This document shows, piece after piece, positions 1-5,399 of a DNA stretch of 48,410 nt; the first letter of the stretch is position 1; the number at the start of each line of letters is the position of its first letter. The position numbers were made by a program, and so were the translations under genes. Location of the stretch: IMG/VR virus record IMGVR_UViG_3300020281_000037, positions 1 through 48,410 of that record; one strand, 5' to 3'. The DNA is from a virus. The notes beneath the pieces are model-generated. The model had not been told where the DNA came from. It did no database searches and saw only the letters and a list, made by a program, of their open reading frames with translations.

Positions 1-2
1 TA

Positions 3-80
3 AAAATGCGTCAAGAACTGACATTCGATAGACGAAGAGATAAAGAAAAGTGGGATAAAAAGGAAGCGAAAAAGAAATGA
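3..80 (+). CDS. 3' end of an unknown basic protein (partial, or a 24-aa ORF)
   Basis: This frame is open to the left edge of the window and ends at TGA 78-80. An in-frame ATG lies at 6, so it could also be a complete 24-residue peptide. The visible residues are very rich in Lys, Arg, Asp and Glu, with no hydrophobic core, like the charged tail of a longer protein. The stop overlaps the ATG of the next gene (ATGA at 77-80), which suggests translational coupling. No function can be assigned. Confidence 0.4.
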   Translation, partial: KMRQELTFDRRRDKEKWDKKEAKKK

Positions 81-436
81 AATGGGCTATTATATTTTAT
101 GCAATCATGGGTTATGAGGGGTTTGTAAAGGACACCGAACTCTTAATCAGTTGGAATTTGACGTTTGATAATCAGGCTCAATGCGAGTCATTTTATCGTG
201 GAAACGAGGTCAATCTACATTCTGGTGTGTTACAGTATGCAAAAAATACCTACAAATCTAGAATGCACGTAGTCGAAATGGGTTGTGTTCATGCAACAAC
301 ACAATCTTCTACAGACACAAAACCAGAACTCAAGGACTTCAATCCTCTATATAAACGACCAATAAGTCCGTATGGTGGACAAGAATGGAGAGAGAACAAA
401 CACTATGACAACGAATTATTACTACGAGGGAACTGA
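77..436 (+). CDS. hypothetical protein, possibly exported
   Basis: 119 aa, not recognised. The N-terminus (MKWAIIFYAIMGYEGFV) is short and hydrophobic after one Lys, so it could be a signal or anchor segment, but it is weak and has no clear cleavage site. Two Cys residues (about 36 and 69) could form a disulfide if the protein is exported. The C-terminal third is polar and Pro-rich. The start ATG at 77 overlaps the upstream stop, and a purine-rich AAAGGAAG lies about 11 nt upstream. The next gene begins inside its 3' end. Confidence 0.6.
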   Translation: MKWAIIFYAIMGYEGFVKDTELLISWNLTFDNQAQCESFYRGNEVNLHSGVLQYAKNTYKSRMHVVEMGCVHATTQSSTDTKPELKDFNPLYKRPISPYGGQEWRENKHYDNELLLRGN

Positions 437-584
437 TTATGGAACAATGCACCCATTTCATTTTGACTTTTGGTATCATCTATTCGTGCCTTGGGATGGT
501 CTAAATTGGTGTATGTTGGTATGTTTATTGATACCTGTGGTGGTATATATTAATGATAGGGTGCATTGGTATGATATAAGATGA
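405..584 (+). CDS. small single-pass membrane protein, unknown
   Basis: The open frame starts at ATG 372, which would overlap the upstream gene by 65 nt. I prefer ATG 405, which has GGAGAG about 13 nt upstream and gives a 59-aa protein. The protein has a Tyr/His/Phe-rich N-terminal part and one strong hydrophobic segment (WCMLVCLLIPVVVYI), then a short polar tail ending DRVHWYDIR. The stop TGA 582-584 overlaps the ATG at 581 of another small membrane ORF, so the two may be co-translated. The function is unknown; small membrane proteins in phage early regions often act on the host envelope, which is inference here. Confidence 0.5.
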   Translation: MTTNYYYEGTDYGTMHPFHFDFWYHLFVPWDGLNWCMLVCLLIPVVVYINDRVHWYDIR

Positions 585-670
585 TGATAATTTTTTATCT
601 TATCATTTTTATGGGTATAACATGGATATTGGCTTGGTTAGTATGGATTGCAATGTATGATGACGAATAA
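581..670 (+). CDS. 29-aa single-TM microprotein
   Basis: This short ORF starts at ATG 581 (ATG 584 is also possible) and ends at TAA 668-670. It is almost entirely one hydrophobic helix (IIFYLIIFMGITWILAWLVW) followed by an acidic tail, MYDDE. The start overlaps the previous stop and the 3' end overlaps the next gene, the same coupled layout as its neighbours. The ORF is short enough to be chance, but its composition and position favour a real membrane microprotein. Confidence 0.35.
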   Translation: MMIIFYLIIFMGITWILAWLVWIAMYDDE

Positions 671-884
671 CAAAAGTAAAAAGATTATTTTTATCACAGA
701 TCTAATAGAAAGTAAGTTACAAAAACAACGAGAAATTGAGAAGTACGAGAGTCAACTCAAGATTATCGAAGAAAAACTCTTCTTCCTACGAAAAGAAAAA
801 GAGATCACAGAAACAATACTTGAATTGATTGAACACGAAAAGATCATGGATCTTAAAAATTATATGATAGAGGATGATACATGA
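657..884 (+). CDS. small coiled-coil protein, unknown
   Basis: The open frame can be extended to TTG at 648, but the first ATGs are at 657 and 660, and I take 657, giving about 75 aa. After a short basic N-terminus the protein is a nearly continuous amphipathic helix rich in Lys, Glu, Gln and Leu, with heptad-like hydrophobic spacing (residues ~15-65), so it probably dimerises as a coiled coil. It overlaps the 29-aa membrane ORF upstream by 14 nt and shares ATGA with the glutaredoxin gene at 881. It is not a recognised family. Confidence 0.5.
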   Translation: MMTNNKSKKIIFITDLIESKLQKQREIEKYESQLKIIEEKLFFLRKEKEITETILELIEHEKIMDLKNYMIEDDT

Positions 885-1114
885 AAATATTGATGTACTC
901 CAGACGCAAACCACCTTGTCAATTCTGCGTCCGAGCCAAGTCTATGTTAGATTATTATGGAGTCGAATACGAAGAAAAACTCCTAGACGATATCAATCAT
1001 CTGATAGAGTTCAAAGACAATTACCCCAACATCAAACAAGTACCAGCGATCTTCATTGATGACGAATATATTGGTGGATATAATGAACTAGAAAAGAGAT
1101 TATGGAAAAAGTAA
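881..1114 (+). CDS. glutaredoxin
   Basis: 77-aa single-domain glutaredoxin of the thioredoxin fold. It starts with the beta strand MKILMYS, then the redox motif C13-Q-F-C16, and has the cis-Pro loop V54-P55-A56 followed by IFIDDEYIGGYNEL, the glutathione-site GG element of glutaredoxins. In T4-like phages such proteins (for example NrdC) supply electrons to ribonucleotide reductase or reduce disulfides in the cytoplasm. No reductase gene lies in this window, so the partner is unknown. The start overlaps the upstream stop (ATGA). The C-terminus overlaps the sulfotransferase-like gene by 13 nt, indicating one operon. Both catalytic cysteines are intact. Confidence 0.9.
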   Translation: MKILMYSRRKPPCQFCVRAKSMLDYYGVEYEEKLLDDINHLIEFKDNYPNIKQVPAIFIDDEYIGGYNELEKRLWKK

Positions 1115-1704
1115 AAAGACTCTTCATACACATACCCAAGAATGGTGGAACGTCAGTACACAAAGAAATGACAAACGCACTCTCATTCGGTCATTATAGA
1201 TGGAGAGATGTTCCTAGAGATATACGATACATATATCAATCTTTTGCAGTGATTCGTAATCCTTGGGCCAGAATGGTATCAAGATATGTCATGGGAATAC
1301 CTACTTCAAATACAAATGATCATGGAGTAAAATGGAATACTTTTGAAGAGTTTCTAGAAACCAGATATGTATGGAAAGTCGATATACATTCAGTTGTTGA
1401 TCCCATCAGAAGCTGGAGTACACAATATGATTATGTCTGTGACGAGAGTGGTATAGTACGCTGTGATATATTAAGATTAGAATTTATTGATGACGAATTG
1501 AGTCCTTATCTGAATCTGAATACACCATATATTGTCATAGAAAATGTAGGTGACTATACAAGAAATTACCAAGATTATTATAATAACGAACAAACCATAC
1601 AAATAGTCGCTGATTGGTATAAACAGGACATAGACTATTGGGGGTTTGATTTCGATACAAGTGCAACAAAAAATTATCATTATAGTGAAAGGAGAATAAC
1701 ATGA
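1102..1704 (+). CDS. sulfotransferase-family protein
   Basis: 200 aa, matching the PAPS-dependent sulfotransferase fold (Sulfotransfer_2-like). The N-terminal strand-loop FIHIPKNGGTS (residues 8-18) is the 5'-phosphosulfate-binding loop. FAVIRNPWARMVSRY (48-62) has the Arg52 and Ser60 of the 3'-phosphate-binding motif. The C-terminal stretch around NYQDYYNNEQT, then an Asp-rich helix and YWGFDF, also follows the family pattern. The expected reaction is transfer of sulfate from PAPS to a sugar or other hydroxyl, but the substrate cannot be read from the sequence. It overlaps the glutaredoxin gene at its 5' end and the lipoprotein gene (ATGA) at its 3' end. Confidence 0.8.
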   Translation: MEKVKRLFIHIPKNGGTSVHKEMTNALSFGHYRWRDVPRDIRYIYQSFAVIRNPWARMVSRYVMGIPTSNTNDHGVKWNTFEEFLETRYVWKVDIHSVVDPIRSWSTQYDYVCDESGIVRCDILRLEFIDDELSPYLNLNTPYIVIENVGDYTRNYQDYYNNEQTIQIVADWYKQDIDYWGFDFDTSATKNYHYSERRIT

Positions 1705-1892
1705 TGAAATACTGTATATTAATAGGACTATTATTAGGTGCGTGTAGTACAAACTATGTAACCAAAGAGGGTCAAAGACTACTAGGAAATACAGCTGCTG
1801 GATGTATATTAGGTGAAGTCGCATTTGGTAAGTGTGAAGAGGGTGCAGCTATCGGTGCATTTACGACAGTAATAACAGATCAGAAGAGGTAA
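1701..1892 (+). CDS. small lipoprotein
   Basis: 63 aa. MMKYCILIGLLLGAC is a lipoprotein signal peptide with lipobox L-G-A-C (Cys15 would become the lipidated residue), followed by STNYVTKEGQ. The mature part is small and rich in Gly and Ala (LLGNTAAGCILGEVAFG), with two more Cys residues that could pair. Its Gly/Ala-rich end resembles small envelope lipoproteins with a glycine-zipper. A strong AAGGAG lies at 1690-1695, and the start codon overlaps the upstream stop. Possible roles are host envelope modification, superinfection exclusion or an outer-membrane spanin-like part. No inner-membrane spanin partner is evident nearby. Confidence 0.65.
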   Translation: MMKYCILIGLLLGACSTNYVTKEGQRLLGNTAAGCILGEVAFGKCEEGAAIGAFTTVITDQKR

Positions 1893-1897
1893 TAAGT

Positions 1898-2128
1898 ATG
1901 ACATTTAAAGTGAACAAAATGCATAAGCTACAAGATCAAATAGAATCACTTACATATGATTGGGTATGGGAAGATATCAGAGAACAATATGGAGTCGAAG
2001 AAGTAGAAGAGTTGAATCAAGAACAAATTGATGAAATATCTACCTTTGCAGAGAGTGATGATTGTTATGAAGGATATGTAAGTATGACATTAAGAAGTAT
2101 ATGTGACTCATGGGAGGCGAACTATTAA
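1898..2128 (+). CDS. hypothetical acidic protein
   Basis: 76 aa, strongly acidic (many Glu and Asp), with predicted helices (LQDQIESLTYDWVWEDIREQYG; EELNQEQIDEIST). Acidic proteins of this size in phage early regions are sometimes DNA mimics or host-enzyme inhibitors, but nothing here proves that. The start follows an AGAGG 10-15 nt upstream. The stop TAA at 2126-2128 lies 1 nt before the ATG of the next gene. Confidence 0.6.
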   Translation: MTFKVNKMHKLQDQIESLTYDWVWEDIREQYGVEEVEELNQEQIDEISTFAESDDCYEGYVSMTLRSICDSWEANY

Positions 2129-2129
2129 T

Positions 2130-2696
2130 ATGCAAGTGACCAAACAAATGAAAAATAAATGGGGTAGTTATTCAGACCGACAAAACAATTATGATGACGA
2201 TTCAGATTGCGAAACTTTTATTGAACATACAAAGAACAATCGTGATCTTCAAACCTATATTCTACGATATGTCAATTCATGCTCATCAGTACAATTCCAT
2301 ATGAAACAATGGCCTCATTGCAGATGGAAAATCAAACCAGATGGTAAGTATGGTATTGATCTCGCTCTTGTGAATGATGATAAAAGACTTCTTCATATAG
2401 ACGTAGAAAGATGGTCACAATGGAAAGGTGATTGGCCTTCATACTATAAACATCTTCATTTTCTAGGAAGAAAAGATCATTTTCTAGAAGATGATCCTCG
2501 TTTTCTTATGGTGTATATGAACTATGAACGAAATAAACTCATTGTAGTGAGTAAAGACGTTATAAAAAGATATAAAACCAAAAACAAGTATTTTTCTCAT
2601 AAAAAATGTTATGATCAAGTTAAAGAAATGAAAATAAGTGATGGCCATATATTCGGATATAACATCACTCCTACAGAGAGAAGAAACTTTGCGTAG
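2130..2696 (+). CDS. possible restriction-endonuclease-fold protein
   Basis: The open frame can begin at 2103, but that would overlap the upstream gene. ATG 2130 follows its stop directly and has GGGAGG at 2112-2117, giving 188 aa. The core reads GKYGIDLALV, then RLLHIDVERW (Asp77, Asp91 and Glu93 in this numbering), followed by a basic segment FLGRKDHF and the strand RFLMVYMNY. An acidic residue, a strand with acid-x-acid, and alternating strands recall PD-(D/E)xK nucleases, but the final Lys of the motif is not clear. It may be a degenerate member or another fold. It is the last gene before a 320-nt spacer with a promoter. Confidence 0.55.
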   Translation: MQVTKQMKNKWGSYSDRQNNYDDDSDCETFIEHTKNNRDLQTYILRYVNSCSSVQFHMKQWPHCRWKIKPDGKYGIDLALVNDDKRLLHIDVERWSQWKGDWPSYYKHLHFLGRKDHFLEDDPRFLMVYMNYERNKLIVVSKDVIKRYKTKNKYFSHKKCYDQVKEMKISDGHIFGYNITPTERRNFA

Positions 2697-2838
2697 ATTC
2701 ATGGGAAATCGTGGGATAAAATGGGATTTGCGTACAATATTAAAAAAGGTATAAAAAAAGGTAGTTAGGTGTTTTCTTTTGTGCATTAAAGGTCGTATTC
2801 TATCACGAAAATTTTTTTTTGTCAAGGGGTTTTTTCAC

Positions 2839-2867
2839 TTGACAGAGAGAACGAATCGGTGTAAAGT
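2839..2867 (+). promoter_or_regulatory. sigma70-like early promoter
   Basis: TTGACA at 2839-2844, a 17-nt spacer, and TAAAGT at 2862-2867. The spacer ends in ACGAATCGGTG, almost identical to the spacer end of the promoter at 6391 (ACGAATCAGTG). A GATTCG follows at 2876-2881. The start site would be near 2873, leaving almost no leader for the ATGs at 2868/2874. Confidence 0.7.
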
Positions 2868-2960
2868 ATGAATATGATTCGATTTTTAATAGTAGCAATA
2901 GTCATGTGGTTAATAATTGTGGGTGTGTATGCGGCCATATTATTATCAAATATCTCTTGA
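2868..2960 (+). CDS. possible 30-aa single-TM microprotein
   Basis: ATG 2868 to TGA 2958-2960. The product is one hydrophobic helix (FLIVAIVMWLIIVGVYAAIL) flanked by MNMIR and SNIS. Its ATG lies at or just before the predicted start site of the promoter at 2839, so it would be leaderless if translation began at ATG 2874. No ribosome binding site is seen. The stop codon overlaps the -35 box of the next promoter. It resembles the 29-aa membrane ORF at 581, but chance cannot be excluded. Confidence 0.25.
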   Translation: MNMIRFLIVAIVMWLIIVGVYAAILLSNIS

Positions 2961-2985
2961 CAAACTCTTGACAAGTTGATATACT
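2957..2985 (+). promoter_or_regulatory. sigma70-like early promoter (with second -35 box)
   Basis: TTGACA 2957-2962, 17 nt, TATACT 2980-2985. A second TTGACA lies 11 nt further at 2968-2973, with a poorer -10 (TATGCT 2989-2994, 15-nt spacing). This is the same double -35 design as at 3534/3546. It drives the gene at 3020. GATTCG at 3011-3016 lies in the leader next to the ribosome binding site AAGGTG. Confidence 0.8.
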
Positions 2986-3019
2986 GACTATGCTAGGAAT
3001 GATATAAGGTGATTCGATT

Positions 3020-3262
3020 ATGATTATATCCGATTGGGATTCAGAATGTTATATGGGTAGAGATTCGAGTGATTCGGAGTCTGTCTATAATACTACAGAG
3101 ATGCACACAGGGCCAGAGAATAAGAAAAATTGTCCTTGTGATTCGTGTCCTCTTTCTCTCCAGTGTATGCAGAACATCACAGAATGTTCTGCATTTCGCA
3201 ATTGGGCGAGTAAGGGTGATTACAATGATAATGATTTAGGAAAGAGATTGAGGAGTTGTTAA
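3020..3262 (+). CDS. small Cys-rich (zinc-binding-type) protein
   Basis: 80 aa. An acidic, Ser-rich N-terminus is followed by a cluster of six Cys in the pattern C-x-C-x2-C-x5-C-x5-C (starting CPCDSC), then AFRNWASKGDY. Such Cys clusters usually bind zinc or an iron-sulfur cluster; the spacing does not identify a named family to me. AAGGTG lies about 8 nt before the ATG, and the gene follows the promoter at 2957. An 11-bp perfect inverted repeat (3167-3194) lies inside the Cys-rich coding part. The last codons overlap the start of the next gene (TAATG at 3260-3264). Confidence 0.65.
   Translation: MIISDWDSECYMGRDSSDSESVYNTTEMHTGPENKKNCPCDSCPLSLQCMQNITECSAFRNWASKGDYNDNDLGKRLRSC
3167..3194. 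repeat. 11-bp perfect inverted repeat inside a gene
   Basis: ATGCAGAACAT at 3167-3177 is exactly reverse-complemented at 3184-3194, with a 6-nt loop. The 8-mer CAGAACAT also appears in the spacers of the promoters at 5339 and 5600. It could be an mRNA hairpin or a dyad protein-binding site within the coding region. Confidence 0.8.
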
Positions 3263-3537
3263 TGACAAAAGAAACATCTATAGGAGAACTATTACAGTTT
3301 GATGAGGCATTGAAGTCTGACTTGTTTCTACAACAAGCTGAGAACAAGAAGTTGTTTGATGAGATATGTGATGATAAAGATTGGAAGATGCCCTTTACTT
3401 GTTACATTCCTACAGAGATGTATGCGTCTTATAATGAAGCGTGTATCTGGTTTACAGGTGCAGAGTTGGTTGTGCAAAACGAATCAGGTGGTGTGACACA
3501 TTGTTCTTGTGAGGGATATTATAACGCAATGGGTTGA
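3262..3537 (+). CDS. hypothetical protein
   Basis: The open frame extends to a TTG at 3256, but ATG 3262 sits in a TAATG overlap with the upstream stop and has AGGAG at 3251-3255, so I take 3262 (91 aa). The protein starts with a helical part (IGELLQFDEALKSDLFLQQAENKKLFDEI), then a segment with aromatic residues and three Cys (FTCYIPTEMYASYNEACIWF; HCSCEGYYNAMG at the C-terminus). No family is recognised. The stop codon overlaps the first of two tandem promoter -35 boxes. Confidence 0.6.
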   Translation: MTKETSIGELLQFDEALKSDLFLQQAENKKLFDEICDDKDWKMPFTCYIPTEMYASYNEACIWFTGAELVVQNESGGVTHCSCEGYYNAMG

Positions 3538-3574
3538 CAAATGAGTTGACACGCACTATATAGTATGATATAAT
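3534..3574 (+). promoter_or_regulatory. tandem sigma70-like promoters, one perfect consensus
   Basis: Promoter a: TTGACA 3534-3539, 17 nt, TATATA 3557-3562. Promoter b: TTGACA 3546-3551, 17 nt, TATAAT 3569-3574, a perfect consensus at both boxes and spacing. The two are offset by 12 nt. They would produce a leader of about 75 nt for the gene at 3655. GATTCG at 3584-3589 lies just downstream. Confidence 0.85.
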
Positions 3575-3583
3575 AATAGAAAT

Positions 3584-3618
3584 GATTCGGCCGCCCCCCT
3601 AAAACTGGGCAGCCAATC
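3584..3618 (+). promoter_or_regulatory. GC-rich hairpin in the 5' leader
   Basis: GATT-C-GGC-C-GCCC (3584-3596) pairs with GGGC-A-GCC-AATC (3607-3618) around a 10-nt loop. There are 11 base pairs, one bulged C and one C/A mismatch. It is strikingly GC-rich for this genome, starts within a few nt of the predicted transcription start, and has no T tract, so it is more likely an mRNA 5'-end stabiliser or regulator than a terminator. Confidence 0.7.
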
Positions 3619-3654
3619 ATAATCTATAAATGCAATAAAGATACAGAAAAATAT

Positions 3655-3864
3655 ATGAATTGTTGGCATTGTAATACAGAGTTGATATGGGGCGGCGATC
3701 ATGACGCAAATGATGATGAGTTAGAATATTCTATGGTCACTAATCTCTCATGTCCGAATGAACAATGCAAAGCTTCTGTTTTAGTCTATCTACCTAAAGA
3801 AGATACAGAAGATATGCCATGGACAGTTCAAGGAACAGAGAGTCAATATGACACACAGAACTGA
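3655..3864 (+). CDS. small zinc-ribbon-type protein
   Basis: 69 aa with two Cys pairs: CWHC at residues 3-6 and CPNEQC near residues 33-38, the usual four-Cys zinc ribbon. Between them is an acidic loop (GGDHDANDDELEY). Small proteins starting MNCWHCNTELIWGGDHD are familiar to me from marine T4-like phages, where they are annotated as hypothetical. No clear Shine-Dalgarno precedes the ATG. The gene follows a leader with strong tandem promoters and a hairpin. It overlaps the phosphoribosyltransferase gene by 17 nt. Confidence 0.75.
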   Translation: MNCWHCNTELIWGGDHDANDDELEYSMVTNLSCPNEQCKASVLVYLPKEDTEDMPWTVQGTESQYDTQN

Positions 3865-4264
3865 AGCAAGATTATTTGAATATGGTGAGTTTACTTCTCA
3901 CTCTGGTAATACTCTTAAATTTAAATTAGAGTGTGATGCGTTTGATATGAAAGATTGGAATAGTATTGCTTCTATCATTATGACATATCAGACAGAACCA
4001 TTTAGATCTGTAGAGGGTATTCCTAGAGGTGGCATTCCTCTTGCAGATGCATTAAGAAAATATGCGACAGGTGATCCGACACATCAGCCAATGTTAGTAG
4101 ATGATGTATTTACGACAGGTAAATCCTTTATAGATTTTATTGATGAACATTATCCAAATGATTTAATGTCATGGTCTTATAAATGGGTTGTCTTTGCACG
4201 AACACCAATACACACAACACCAGCAGATAAGTTGGGTATTAGAGCCTTATTCACAATGCCATGA
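3848..4264 (+). CDS. phosphoribosyltransferase-family protein
   Basis: 138 aa, type I PRTase fold. VEGIPRGGIPLADAL (55-69) is the usual strand-loop before the PRPP site, and MLVDDVFTTGKS (82-93) is the PRPP-binding motif with two Asp and the Thr-Thr-Gly-Lys/Ser loop. The C-terminal strand WVVFAR follows the normal order. Phage PRTases of this length occur in marine T4-like phages. They could act in nucleotide salvage or synthesis, but the base substrate cannot be predicted. The start lies inside the upstream gene and the stop overlaps the next ATG (ATGA 4261-4264), so translation of the three genes is probably coupled. Confidence 0.85.
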   Translation: MTHRTEARLFEYGEFTSHSGNTLKFKLECDAFDMKDWNSIASIIMTYQTEPFRSVEGIPRGGIPLADALRKYATGDPTHQPMLVDDVFTTGKSFIDFIDEHYPNDLMSWSYKWVVFARTPIHTTPADKLGIRALFTMP

Positions 4265-4764
4265 GAAAACCTTTGTTACTTTTAATTTTTGTTCTTGTAG
4301 TTCAAGAGATAATCGCAAAAGAATCACAGATGTATGAACTGATAGGGTTCATAGAAAACAATAGTGAATACTCTTACACAGGCACACCTCTACCCACAGT
4401 ACAAGTTATGTCAAACGAATCAATCTGTAAAGAGTTTAAATTGACATACCCATGCGATATTGCAGGCTATTATGATAATCGTACTGACATTATTGCAATT
4501 GCAACAAAACCGACAGGTGGTATGATTGAGAAAAATTTTTACGAAGTGGTACTGATACATGAGTTAGTACATTACTTGCAGTATCACAATGGATATTATG
4601 AAGTGGTGGAATGTAAACAACAATTAGAAGCTGATGCGTTTCGTCTGCAAGACGAGTATATAGATCATATGGGATACGATCCAGCAAATAAAAATGATCC
4701 TCTCTTTGCTCTGATGGCAAGTATGTGTCGAGGTCAGAATGGATATATAAGTGGTGGAATGTAG
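4261..4764 (+). CDS. secreted zinc metallopeptidase-like protein (HExxH)
   Basis: 167 aa. A signal peptide (MRKPLLLLIFVLVVQEIIA, cleavage probably after Ala19) leads to a domain with H100-E-L-V-H104 in a helix (EVVLIHELVHYLQYHNGYYE), and QLEADAFRLQ, whose Glu123 is a fitting third zinc ligand. That is the gluzincin layout. Four to five Cys residues could form disulfides in the periplasm. The start overlaps the PRTase stop. A phage protein exported to the periplasm could process host envelope proteins, or could be released on lysis; the target is unknown. The catalytic residues look intact. Confidence 0.75.
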   Translation: MRKPLLLLIFVLVVQEIIAKESQMYELIGFIENNSEYSYTGTPLPTVQVMSNESICKEFKLTYPCDIAGYYDNRTDIIAIATKPTGGMIEKNFYEVVLIHELVHYLQYHNGYYEVVECKQQLEADAFRLQDEYIDHMGYDPANKNDPLFALMASMCRGQNGYISGGM

Positions 4765-4773
4765 GATAAAAAA

Positions 4774-5115
4774 ATGATTCAAAAAATCGGAAAATGGTTC
4801 GGAAGAGTTTGTATAAGTTGGAGTATCTTTGTAAATACTTTCTTTGGTGGAAAGAATAATCAAACTGTGAGCGCAAGACAGTACTTTCGACAATTACAAA
4901 ATAGATGGAATTTTTGTTTTTTGATTAATGGATTCTTCTGGTGGCAAGAGAATCATTGTAAAGATAGTTATGATAAATGGGAAGTGATTAATAACGCAAT
5001 GCAGTATTATGATGAATACAAAGAGAAGTATTCTATCAATGCATATGAATTAGGAGAAGATCATGTTGAGGAGAAAGATCCTTTACATGATTATTATCGT
5101 TTGATGACTCAGTAA
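4774..5115 (+). CDS. hypothetical protein of a marine phage family
   Basis: 113 aa. It has a basic/aromatic N-terminus (IGKWFGRVCISWSIFVNTFFGG), then NQTVSARQYFRQLQNRWNF, a hydrophobic stretch FLINGFFWW, and a helical acidic C-terminus. The GG-x-x-NQT-x-SAR block followed by a hydrophobic stretch and HCxxSY/W resembles a family I have seen annotated as hypothetical in marine phages and bacteria. The two hydrophobic parts could associate with a membrane, but neither is a clear TM helix. It stands 10 nt after the metallopeptidase gene, in the same orientation. Confidence 0.6.
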   Translation: MIQKIGKWFGRVCISWSIFVNTFFGGKNNQTVSARQYFRQLQNRWNFCFLINGFFWWQENHCKDSYDKWEVINNAMQYYDEYKEKYSINAYELGEDHVEEKDPLHDYYRLMTQ

Positions 5116-5129
5116 TAAGGAGATAGAGT

Positions 5130-5342
5130 ATGAGTAGTAAACCATTTGGAACACCAGCCCAAGATCTGTTAGATGATGGACAGATAGAAGAACCCACCAT
5201 ACATTATAAGATTAAGAAGAAAAGAAAAACTATGAAAGAGATGTGGGATAATCAGTATGGTGAGGGTACACGATTTGATCTCGACTATGGTAAATTAATA
5301 ATCCTTGCACTTTGCATTTATATAGCCGTAAAAGTTTCTTGA
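5130..5342 (+). CDS. small membrane-anchored protein
   Basis: 70 aa. A polar, Lys-rich N-terminal part (HYKIKKKRKTMKEMW, residues ~26-40) is followed by one C-terminal hydrophobic helix (LIILALCIYIAVKV). This gives a tail-anchored arrangement with the basic part probably in the cytoplasm. AAGGAG at 5117-5122 lies about 7 nt before the ATG. The stop TGA overlaps the -35 box of the following promoter (5339). Function unknown. Confidence 0.6.
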   Translation: MSSKPFGTPAQDLLDDGQIEEPTIHYKIKKKRKTMKEMWDNQYGEGTRFDLDYGKLIILALCIYIAVKVS

Positions 5343-5367
5343 CATTGTTATCAGAACATGGTATAGT
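5339..5367 (+). promoter_or_regulatory. sigma70-like early promoter, copy 1 of a duplicated control region
   Basis: TTGACA 5339-5344, 17 nt, TATAGT 5362-5367, followed directly by GATTCG (5368-5373) and TAAACAA. From the spacer to 5380 it is nearly identical to the region at 5600-5641. It drives the gene at 5400, with AAAGAGAG before the ATG. Confidence 0.8.
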
Positions 5368-5399
5368 GATTCGTAAACAAAAGAAAGAGAGTATATATT

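Larger units (their letters stand above)
2697..3019. other. intergenic control region
   Basis: 323 nt between two genes. It begins with G-rich and A-rich direct repeats (GGGATAAAATGGGAT; AAAAAAGGTA twice near 2742-2763) and holds a run of nine T residues at 2812-2820. A small inverted repeat, GTCAAG 2821-2826 / CTTGAC 2838-2843, has its 3' arm overlapping a promoter -35 box. Two sigma70-like promoters start at 2839 and 2957. A possible 30-aa membrane ORF lies between them. The T tract suggests the upstream operon may end here, although no strong GC stem precedes it. Confidence 0.5.

Noticed and set aside
874-1059. 61-aa + strand ORF overlapping the glutaredoxin
   Set aside because: It is in another frame of an intact glutaredoxin gene and is rich in Arg/Gln without any recognisable feature.
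1477-1824. 115-aa ORF on the minus strand
   Set aside because: It lies antisense to the sulfotransferase-like and lipoprotein genes, is low-complexity in composition and has no start signal; all other genes are on the + strand.
2701-2754. 17-codon ORF MGNRGIKWDLRTILKKV after the possible nuclease gene
   Set aside because: Too short to support, no ribosome binding site, and in a repetitive G/A-rich spacer.
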